DNA of 64,000 nucleotides from Calycina herbarum. Lineage: Eukaryota > Ascomycota > Leotiomycetes > Helotiales > Pezizellaceae. Shown one piece after another: positions 9,092 to 17,965 of this stretch; positions within the stretch are counted from its first letter, which is position 1, and every line of letters begins with the position of its first letter. Location: assembly GCA_001414485.1 (NCBI GenBank), contig LLEY01000036.1:1-64000 (forward strand). The letters are read 5' to 3'. The notes under the pieces were generated by a model. It did not search any database. It was not told the origin of the DNA and worked only from the letters and a program-made list of their open reading frames with translations. The position numbers were made by a program, and so were the translations under genes.

Positions 9092-11569
9092 GATTGACAA
9101 GAATTATCTTTTCGTCAATTTCGTGATACCCCTCTTGATTCTCTTCTCGTCTTTTTAGCGTTTCCAATCACACTTTTTTCCGGAGGACAGCGCTGCATTT
9201 TTCCCTATCCTCTTTTTTGAGAGGATGTTTGATGTAGCTGGCTCGTTCTTTACATATATCAACGAACAAACAGCAAAAGATACATACAAATCCAAATACG
9301 ACGATGTCAACTCCAACTCGGGATTTTCTGCCAACGTTGCAAATCACATCACTCACACAATTTCAATTTTCGATTCTTTATTTTTCTCTTCTGGTACTTT
9401 CTGCAGGAAGTAGGACGGCGTGCTGGGTGGATGGGGGATATTATTGCATGCCATTTCAGGATGGCCGTTGGGTGGGGTGAAATAGGGGCGTTGGTTTATG
9501 GGAGATTCAAGGACAGAGAGGAAGGGAGAGGGGTGGGTAATGACATGGGATGGTAGGGGGTTGAATGATGAATGATATGATATGATGTGTGATTGAAGGC
9601 ATGGGCATGGTGTTGCTCCTGGTTGGTTGAAGGAGAGGGAGAGCAGCCTTTTTCTTGCAAATACCGAAGCATATAACTCAGATGCGGTTTTTTGTGTGTG
9701 AGACGTGTATTGGTCTGCCACCTGGTGGACAAGGAAAGCGGCTGCAAAAGGTAGCTCATTCCAACCCTGCAGATGTAAGGTATTGATTGACCTAATGATC
9801 GGAAGTTTGATTGTCCCAAATATTTAGGTTAATGGTTTGAACATGTTCCAAGTCTTGAGGACAATTTCCTGGAATTATCCTAGAAAGTTGGGACAACGAG
9901 CGAGGAGGGTAGGTACGAACCTGCTGGTTGTTACTGGTCATCGCAAGTCTTGATGGGGGCTTTTCTTGTTTTTGAGGTCGTACTCGTGATATCTTCTCTA
10001 ATACTTTCAATTTCAATTTGTTTGTATCCTCAACTCGAGAGCGGTTGTGGGGTTCGCTTAACCAGGGGGTAGTTGGTGAGAGGTGGCCCTCCTTCCTCCT
10101 TGGGCACAGCTCACGTGTATACCTGCCCTTCTTTTCACGTGCGTCTTGCTGCTAGGAAGTGACGAATGAAAGGGATCTTTTGAAATGGAAGATTTGTGTG
10201 TAGAGAGGGGATTCTTATAACATTGAACTTTGAAGGAATTTTTCGAAAATGAGATTAGTTGAGAGGAGTGGGGATGGATGTGGATGGTTTTTTTTGGTAT
10301 TGAAAAGAATGACGGAGGGATGGAATGATATGAGTTGTGTAGTGCTGTGAGAAGTGTTGTGTTGACGCTACTACTGGGGTTTGCTTGGAGAGAGGGAGGA
10401 GATGTGGGGTGTTGGTTTTTCTGAGAGTGAGAGAGAGACGGGAACTGTAGGGAAGGATAATACTTGCTTTTTAGAAAGGAAAAAAGTGAGGAAATCTCAT
10501 ACTTACATCACTGTGCCAATAGTAAGTAAAGCTAATACATACTTTGCTAGGAGGGCAAGTGAGGAACTCTGATACCCACTTTTATCTTGATAGAAGTAAG
10601 TACATTCCATATTTACTTTACTGCACGGAAATGAAAGTGAGTAAATCTGAGACTTCCTTTTACTTTGATGGAAGTAAGTACTTTTGATACTTACTTCTGA
10701 TCAACCGAATGAAAAGCAAGTAATCAATACTTACTTTGACAATGTATCCAGATCACGGTCTCGTCTCGCCAACACCAAGTCGTTCTTAGGGTTCGCTTAA
10801 CTTAGGGGATGGGTGATCTCATGAGAGGTGGAACCACGTGGTAAGCTAGATGAAGTATTCTTCTTTCTCTTTGGCTATATTTTTATATTTTTGAAGATCA
10901 TCGTGTCTGCCTACGCTCTTCCCCCCTTCTTATCATATATATTTCTTGTGCCGGCGAGATGCTGTTTCTTTGTTTTTAAGGATGCCCTTCCTTCGACTCC
11001 GATGGGTAGCTAGGGACGTTTTTACTCCTAATAGGCCTTTTGTAGGTTGTAAATTGTGTGAGTGGGGTTTGGGGAATTCTTCTGGCTTGCTTGCTTTGGT
11101 GGATGGGTATGAGTTTAGATGGAGGTGGAATTCGGATGATTGGTAAGATGTTGGTAGTGAGAATGCTTGTAGATGGGTGAGTACGAGGGTGCCTTTTTGG
11201 AGATGAAATTGGATTTCGAAGGCTTTACTTTCGGAGATCTTAGTCTTGTGAGGTTGAGTTCTGGGACTCTCCTTTGTTCTGGAATTCGATAGGAAGATAC
11301 GGTTGGCAGATGTCTGATGAGAGAGGACACTTTGATTGATAATTTGTGTTTTTATATTTGATGTTTAATGGTGTGGTCTAGTTGGGGTTTGAACTCGACT
11401 TGACTCGAACTTGACTCTTCAAACCTTGAACAACTGGGCTTTTTGCCTCAAAGAATATCACGCAGTAACTAAAATGAAGATGCCCAAACTAAAATTTTAT
11501 ACAGTTGTACAAACAGATACAAGGGATATCACTTACAATATATACCTTCCTCCCTCATATGTCTCCACC
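9092..11569. other. 2.5 kb gene-poor interval
   Basis: No supported gene. Left part is the CYS3 3' region. CACGTG-containing elements occur at 10111, 10135 and 10836. A local repeat cluster lies at 10480-10745 (separate entry). Several frames here are open, but none has recognisable protein-like composition or splice-linked partners. Confidence 0.5.
10515..10745. repeat. AAGTAAGTA-type direct and inverted repeat cluster
   Basis: A 25-bp element of the form CTTTTAYYTTGATRGAAGTAAGTAC is present at 10579-10603 and again at 10657-10681, 78 bp apart. Further AGTAAGTA or TACTTACT copies on both strands occur near 10521, 10688 and 10728. The function is unknown. Confidence 0.65.
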
Positions 11570-12729
11570 TCAACCCTTCAAATACCCCCCAACCTCCCTC
11601 TCACTCCACTCCCATAATTCCCTCGCCTTCCCTTCATCAGCACTAGCCCAAATCCCCTGCCCCGCAACACCAACAGGCGTATAAAACTCGCCCCCCTTAA
11701 CCTCCCCTCTGTTATCACCCTTCCTCCCCACAGCAGCCCAAAGCTGATTCCTCACCCCCGTCTCCACACTCTCAAAGCCCACAAGCGGAATACACCGTCC
11801 TAGAACTTTCATCCATTCCCCAACTACTCCCCAGTTCTGTGCAAAACTGAAAGTTTCACTCCATAATCCCGTAGCTATGATACCTGGATGAACAGATACA
11901 CAGGTTATACCACGAGAATGGTAACGGGCGTTAAATCCCTTTGCGAATAAGGCATTGGCGAGTTTTGAAACGCCGTAGCGGTAGAGTGAGGATATGGTGA
12001 AGGAGGAACCGGTGGATTTTAGGGAGGGGTAGGGAATTCCGGTGAGGGGAGAGAATCGCATGCCGATACTGGACACAACTACAACCCTCACATCTCCTCC
12101 GTTTTCCTCTGTCGTCTTCTCCAGTAAATCAACAAGCAACTCACTCAAGAGAAAATGCCCCAGGTGGTTTGTCCCAAACTGAACCTCATATCCTTGTTTC
12201 GTCAGCCCTGGGGGAACCATCATTATACCCGCGTTGAGGAAGAGAATATCTAGTCTGCTTGTGTATTTCTTGAGGGCATCGGCGCAGGAAGTGACGGAGG
12301 AGAGATCGGAGAGGTCCAGGGGGACGTGGGTTAGGGGACAGCAGTGAGGGACCTGGGCTTGGATTTGGGCGATCGAGGTACTGGTTGTGGAGGCGTTGCG
12401 GGAGAGGATGTAGATATGGGAGGGGTTGTGGGGGGCTAGACGGAGGACGGTTTCGAGGCCTAGACCTGCGTTTCCTGTGAGGGGGGTGTTAGTTGAGCTC
12501 TGACTGAAGTTTTGTGATATGATGTGAGAAGGGAGAAATGTGAGGCTCGACGGAGAACAATTGAGCTAAAGCTGGCAGGCTAAGAAGGCTAGCAGCACTG
12601 AGGTTTAGGGATAAAAGAGTTGGAGATAAGCTTACCTCCAGTGATAGCGATAGCCTTTCCCGTCAAATCAGGAATATCCTTCTCTGTATCAAAATGCACC
12701 GCGGGGCGGCTAAAAATCCCGTAAAACAT
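11570..12729 (-). CDS. Short-chain dehydrogenase/reductase, two exons
   Basis: Exons 12729-12636 and 12474-11570 give 332 aa; the 161-nt intron starts GTAAGC and falls inside the nucleotide-binding motif, so the downstream frame alone would lack the cofactor site. Seen after splicing: TGGNAGLG (TGxxxGxG Rossmann motif, residues ~30-37), LDLSDLSSV, LFLNAGI (NAG), VVVVSSIGMRFSP (catalytic Ser region) and YRYGVSKLANALFAKG (YxxxK). This is a classical NAD(P)-dependent SDR of the retinol-dehydrogenase/WWOX-like type that is abundant in fungi, often with unknown substrates. There is no signal peptide; location is probably cytosolic or lipid-associated. No clustered biosynthetic genes flank it, so a specific pathway cannot be given. 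Confidence 0.9.
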
Positions 12730-13261
12730 CGTTGCGGTTCTCCTCCAAATCAGGTTCAAGTCGCTGGAATATATGCCAATATGAAAATTTCATAGATGGA
12801 GAATCTGCGAAGACTCTTGGTTGCCAATTGACGACGTGATGTCGGTGTTTGGAATGCCATTCTGGATTACCTGGAGGATTCAAGGAGATTGTCGCATCCA
12901 AGATTTGGGAAAATGGACCGCGATTGAGGGGTCTGATTGGTTGGTGGAAATGTGCCGAGGTTGATTTTTGTGAAGAGCATCGCCAACAGTTGTGGGAATT
13001 CGACAGTAGTCTTGGACTACTTTCCTCCAGTTAACCCAGAGTTTCTGGGAGATTCAAATTAAGATAAATTTAGTTGTTGGCTAGTGAAACTGATTTTTCG
13101 ATTTGTTCTCAAACAATTGATCTTGCGAAAAGAAAGCTTTCTACAAACACTGTGAAAAATGAGAAAACTTGTTGTCGATCAGCTTTCTGGTTCACTCAAA
13201 GCGTTGCAGGAAGTAACCTCGTGGAGGTTTCAAATTCTTGTGGCTATATTTTCTCTTGATA
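12730..13261. promoter_or_regulatory. Upstream region of the SDR gene
   Basis: No gene is supported. This is the expected promoter side of the minus-strand dehydrogenase; no motif stands out. Confidence 0.35.
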
Positions 13262-13501
13262 GCTATTGGTAGGTAACCTACGAATAGCCAGAGAGTCGGT
13301 TTTTCTATCTGCTATTTCCAGGTAACCTGTGAACAGCCTGAGAGTCGTTCAGTGGGTTTCCAAATAAAAATTAAAAAATCCAGTGCTATTTGTAGGTAAC
13401 CAACAAAAATAATTCTAGTACTCTTCGTAGGTGACCTATTATCTGCAAGATTTTGCTACACGATCTTTCTTGGGGCTATTTGCAGGTGACCTACAAATAG
13501 T
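13262..13501. repeat. Cluster of five 27-bp quasi-palindromes with GGTNACC core
   Basis: Copies at 13262-13288, 13311-13337, 13385-13411, 13420-13446 and 13475-13501 share the pattern GCTATTTGYAGGTRACCTACAAATAGC with differences. Copy 5 is nearly perfect. Copies 1 and 2 extend into a common GCCWGAGAGTCG tail. A C12G6 tract follows at 13532-13549. Meaning unknown. Confidence 0.8.
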
Positions 13502-13549
13502 CGACTTTATTGCTTTTCCCTGCGAAAGAAGCCCCCCCCCCCCGGGGGG

Positions 13550-14938
13550 AAAAGAATTGTTTGGGAAAGTTTAGAGGATAGAGGGATGCCAAACTTGTTT
13601 ACTTGAGCATTGAGAAAAGATGTACGCTTCAGAGGAGAGGGCTCTCCATGACCGAGGTGGATCTTCAGGGCCACATTGAAAAGCGTATTTGCACCTTGCT
13701 AGGTTTCCTATATGTCTACGCCCTCCAATTATCGTCTCCTAATGCTACACTCCTAGAGAAGGTAAGAAATTCGACGTTCTAGCAAACGTTCAGAGCCACA
13801 GCCTGTGGTGTCTTTCCTGCATTCGCGGGACTTTCCTTCTGAGCCTCATGGGGGCTTTCCGTTGACATATAATAGTAATTTGCTAGCATAGTCTGCAGGA
13901 CTAAATTTAGAAACATCATTTTGAAAGCATTGAGAACAAGAAAGGTGTAACCTCGTGTATCTTCTTTGCATCCGAGGTCCATCCCTTCAGTGCTATGTTC
14001 TGAAAGCTCTCTGGGAAACAAAATTTTGATGGGAAAATCCCACGAATGTAACTTGAATAGGTATACTTGACACTTACAACTACTTGTTTACAATATAGGA
14101 AGTATATCAGGTACATTTCCTTTATGGAAATATGCAAAGAAGACAAGTCGTTGCCATCACATCCTGGACGATGCATCACCCCGCTAAATCGCGTCATTCA
14201 AATCCCGGTTCATGGAATCGCACAGGGGCATGGAGGCTAAAAACATATGCCGAGTCCAGAACCAAATTTTCTCCCCTATCTCCTGCCACTTTCAACCATT
14301 CAAACCAACCCCAAACTATTCCACATCCTATCTTTCCACCTCAAACATCACGAGGCATTTATTACAGTGATATATCGCAGAGAATCACCTCGGCTAACCT
14401 TCTCCACCCCTGATCTTCGCTGGCAGTGCCCAACAGCTCCCAGCCAAGGCGGCAAAAGTCGGGGCGACGTTGTAAAAGCCCAAGTGACACCCCTGAAGCC
14501 CCTCAAGCGAGGCCTCTTTTTTTATGGGTTGTGGTGTGACTTTTTGAGGGGAATCACCTGTTTTTCCGTCATGAAAGTTTTCCTTCCTCTGATCGAACCA
14601 ATCGTAGTCTTTTGGCTGGGGTCTAGATGGTAACACGACAGGTTTTTCGCGTGGGAATGGGGAAGGTGGATGAACATGTGGATGGGGGTACGGTAAAGGT
14701 TTAGTCCATTTTTGGGATTTTTATTTCAGGAGGGTGTTTTTCTCTGTTCTTGATTGGACTTTTTACTTCTTTTTCTATATTTTACTTGCTGCCAATGCTC
14801 TTTTTTGACTGGGTTGTTATGTATTCTATTCATATCTACCTGTAGAATCTTCACATCTTTATACTCCTTCCACATTAAACATAGAACCAGCACCGATTCG
14901 ATTCCCTTTATACGTTTCTCCGTAATCCAGTCGTCGAT
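13550..14938. other. Gene-free interval before the carbonic anhydrase gene
   Basis: Small open frames exist on both strands but none has recognisable homology or splice-linked extension. The right end must contain the carbonic anhydrase promoter and leader. Confidence 0.45.
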
Positions 14939-15818
14939 ATGCCTTTCAATACCCCCGCCATTCTCCGCACACCATACACCACCCGTCCCGTTCCAAGAGA
15001 TCTCATACCCTCTTCCCCAAAGTCCACACGCAATGACGAACCCCATATTCTCTGGGTTGGGTGCAGTGATAGCTCTGTAGTGGAGACGGATTCCTTGGAT
15101 GTGGGAAGAGCAGAGATGTTCGTACACCGGAACTTGGGACATCTATTGAGTAATGGGGATTTGAGTAGTAGAAGTGCAGTTGAGTGGAGTGTGGAGTTGT
15201 TGAAGGTATGCTTTGTAGAGTTCTTCGTCTGATATTCGCACTCGTCTTGAGTTTGCTTGGCATAAACCAGTGAACTGTGTTGAGGTAGTCCGTGGGCATG
15301 GTAGCTTTGACGTGAAGTCACATTGAAGAGTCACCATCGTTGAACAATGGAAATATATGATACTGACACCGTGAGAATAGGTTGACCACATCGTCGTCTG
15401 CGGTCACTATGGCTGTGCAATGCTTCAACAACAAGAACATGAATCTCTCAAAGGTCCCAACACCTGGTACAAGTAGGCATCCAACCCCCTCCTCCACTCT
15501 CGCCCCTCCACCTAACTCTATTCTTTCTTACCAACCCCCTTTCTCGCACAACATTAACAATCCCCTCGCAGAGACGTAGCGAAACTCCACCGCCATAACA
15601 CCCTCGACCTCAACGAAAAACACATCACCCTCCCCGAACACGATCTCCAACACCGATTCGAAGATATTTACGTGCTAGCAGAGGTAGATTGGTTAAAAAG
15701 ACAACCACTGGTCAAGAAAGCTATTGAGGAGAGGGGTATGCAGATTCATGCTTTTGTATGGGATGAAGAGACGAATAGTTGTGTGCAACTTATTGCCGGG
15801 AAACCTGATTTGCCATAA
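14939..15818 (+). CDS. Beta-class carbonic anhydrase, three exons, with an altered active-site motif
   Basis: Exons 14939-15205, 15381-15472 and 15572-15818 give 201 aa. Beta-carbonic anhydrases interconvert CO2 and bicarbonate at a Zn bound by two Cys and one His. Seen: HILWVGCSDSSVVETDSLD (first Zn Cys), EMFVHRNLGHLL, VDHIVVCGHYGCAM (Zn His and second Cys, brought in by exon 2) and a C-terminal YVLAEVDWLKRQPLV...FVWDEETNSCVQLI typical of the fold. The family's C-x-D-x-R motif reads C-S-D-S-S here, so the Arg of the Asp-Arg dyad is replaced by Ser. The N-terminal extension is short (MPFNTPAILRTPYTTRP), without a clear signal peptide. Splice phases are consistent across both introns. Activity may be reduced or differently tuned. 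Confidence 0.88.
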
Positions 15819-16796
15819 AAAGATGGAGGGCTGGAGAGTGGGATATGGGTTAAGTTGGACATAGTTTTGAGGAAGGAAAGAGATGCGATGCGGGGTGATG
15901 AGTGGTGATGAGTGACAGGATGATAAATGGGGTTGTGGCATAGCATGTTGGGTAGAGGGATCCGGCATGTGGGCTGTGGAGTTCTTGTTTCTAGATTGAT
16001 TTGTTTGAAATTATATTCAGGTGGGGGTTTTTACAATGCATTTTTTAGTCAAGTATTCCTCTTTTGATTCTCGATTGTCTCGTCTACAGACCACTCTTGC
16101 GCCAGGAAAGCAGTGGCAGTGTTTGTGGCACACTAATCATTCATTACTAACCAATATCGCTTTTTGCATTGTCACTTTGTAGATTTGTCCTACAGCTTAC
16201 TCGCTAGTTATTGGCGGCTTAATCTCAAGCTCCTGGGTTACTCGTGAAATATCTAGCAACTCATGAACTGAAAAAGGTTCACTTGATTCAGCCCTCTCTC
16301 AAATCAGCTACAGACCTTAATGCAAATACGAAACTTTCAGTCAAGATCGACATCGAAGCAGTACGCTTCATTTCCAATGTCCCCAGATAACCTCATAAGG
16401 TCTCTATCCACCAAATAACTCGGGCAGATCACCCCAAAATTGGTTGACAAGACAAACACAATCTCCCGTCTACTGATTATTCTTTCGGCATGCTAGGGAA
16501 CTGGCGATGATAGAGTTTGGAACTGATTTGTTCTCATTACGATCCAAATACTACCTAAGAAACAAGAGAACTACAAGAAGATTCAATGATCGGACTTCTA
16601 TTGAAGGGAAAGCTCTGAATTTGATTTGCAAATGAATGCATTCTATTTGTCTAATTCTACTGTTCAGCTCATGATGGCCGACTATCTAAATGTATACATG
16701 TGTATGTTCGTCTATGTCTATATCCACAATCTATCCCAAAACCAAAGAAAAATCTACAAGAGAAAGATGAAAGTCGTAAAGTCATAACACAAGAGC
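15819..16796. other. Gene-free interval between carbonic anhydrase and the repeat precursor
   Basis: No gene is supported. It contains the 3' regions of two convergent genes. Confidence 0.45.
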
Positions 16797-16824
16797 AAAG
16801 AAAAGAAAAGAAAAGAAAAGAAAA
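16797..16824 (+). repeat. AAAAG microsatellite
   Basis: About five to six tandem AAAG(A) pentamers just downstream of the repeat-precursor stop codon. Confidence 0.85.
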
Positions 16825-16898
16825 CTCATAATCCAAGACCATCCAGGAATCTTATATCGATAAATCGACTCGGTTTATCGAGATACCATAGCGCCAAA

Positions 16899-17828
16899 TC
16901 AGTTGGCAACCTCCTCATCTTCTGCAATTTCAGCCTCAACAGAAGACTCATCTTGCTCAGCGACAGACTCCTCATCCTCGGAAGCATCTTGATCTTCAGC
17001 AAGCTTTACCTCGGATTCTTGGACAGGAGCCTCTTCGATGGTGGATTCTTCAGTGGACTCCTCGGTTGCAACGGACTTAGAGAAGATCTTCTTGATGCCG
17101 TTTGCAATCTTGGTGACAGTTCCGACCTTGGGTGCAGCGACTGGCCGTGGGGTACCGACAGTATGAACCTTGAAGCGGCGGGATTCAAGTGTGGAAGAAA
17201 GGTCCTTGGAAAAGATCTTCTTGATACCATTGGTAATCTTAGAAATTGTGCTGGTCTTTGGAGCTGCTACTGGCCAAGGTGTACCGACGGTGTGAACCTT
17301 GAATCGAGGGGAGCGTGCTTCAACTGATAAGGCAACATCCCTTGAGAAGATCTTCTTAATGCCATTGGTAATTTTTGAGACTGTGCTAGTCTTTGGCGCT
17401 GCGACAGGCCATGGAGTTCCAACAGTGTGAACCTTGAAGCGAGGATCGCGGGCTTCAAGTGTGGCGGCATCCTCAGATTTCGCCTCGACGTCTTTGGAGA
17501 AGATCTTTTTGATACCGTTGGTGATCTTTGAAACTGTGCTAGTCTTTGGGGCTGCGACAGGCCATGGTGTTCCAACAGTGTGGATTTTGAATCGGGCTTC
17601 ACGTGTTACCAAGTGAGCTGGTCCAGATCTGGTAGAAATGTTAGAGAATGAAAGAAGGGAGACACAGTGAACATACCGGTGAAGATGGAGCCCGTTCAAT
17701 GAATCGGTGGTATTGTAGGCAGCTTGCTCTCCATTGCATGCCACAAGGCACTTTGGAATGGGGCTGCCACTGGTAGAAAGAACAGTGGAGAGGAGGAGAA
17801 CGGCGGTTGGAATGTTAAAGAGTTGCAT
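16899..17828 (-). CDS. Secreted four-repeat precursor protein, probably protease-processed
   Basis: Exons 17828-17677 and 17628-16899 give 293 aa; the 48-nt intron (GTATGT, CTAAC, CAG) is frame-neutral. Residues 1-~21 form a signal peptide (MQLFNIPTAVLLLSTVLSTS). Then come four near-identical units beginning RFK(V/I)HTVGTPWPVAAPK and continuing to KI(T/A)NGIKKIFSK, starting at spliced residues ~63, 114, 159 and 202. Each unit is preceded by Arg plus, in three cases, an X-Ala or X-Pro dipeptide (R|EA|RFK, R|DP|RFK, R|SP|RFK; the fourth is SR|RFK). This matches known logic of kexin plus Ste13-type dipeptidyl aminopeptidase maturation. Units are cationic; the last ~60 residues are strongly acidic. 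No cysteines occur in the units. The class resembles fungal KEX2-processed repeat proteins. Product function is not known. Confidence 0.85.
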   Translation of the reverse strand: MQLFNIPTAVLLLSTVLSTSGSPIPKCLVACNGEQAAYNTTDSLNGLHLHRYVHCVSLLSFSNISTRSGPAHLVTREARFKIHTVGTPWPVAAPKTSTVSKITNGIKKIFSKDVEAKSEDAATLEARDPRFKVHTVGTPWPVAAPKTSTVSKITNGIKKIFSRDVALSVEARSPRFKVHTVGTPWPVAAPKTSTISKITNGIKKIFSKDLSSTLESRRFKVHTVGTPRPVAAPKVGTVTKIANGIKKIFSKSVATEESTEESTIEEAPVQESEVKLAEDQDASEDEESVAEQDESSVEAEIAEDEEVAN

Positions 17829-17875
17829 ATTTGCGGTTGGTGTTGGAGGTTTGTGGTAGGGAATGGAGGAAAGAT

Positions 17876-17965
17876 CAGACTGGCTGAGAGATGATATCAG
17901 ACTTGCTGAAGTAGAAGATTGAGAAGAAGATGGAATAGCAGACTAGCTGATGTCAGACTGGCTGA
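17876..17965. promoter_or_regulatory. Four CAGACTNGCTGA repeats upstream of the repeat-precursor gene
   Basis: Copies at 17876-17887, 17898-17909, 17939-17950 and 17954-17965, 48-137 bp upstream of the ATG. A TATATA-like stretch lies near 18050. The copies may be a leader repeat or a regulatory array. Confidence 0.55.

Noticed and set aside
14160..14230. Possible tRNA-like TTCAAATCCC sequence
   Set aside because: No acceptor or anticodon stem can be formed around it.
16899..17828. Alpha-type mating pheromone precursor
   Set aside because: Fungal alpha-pheromone units are short and Trp/Cys-rich with KR sites. These units are ~45 residues, lack Cys and have different flanks.
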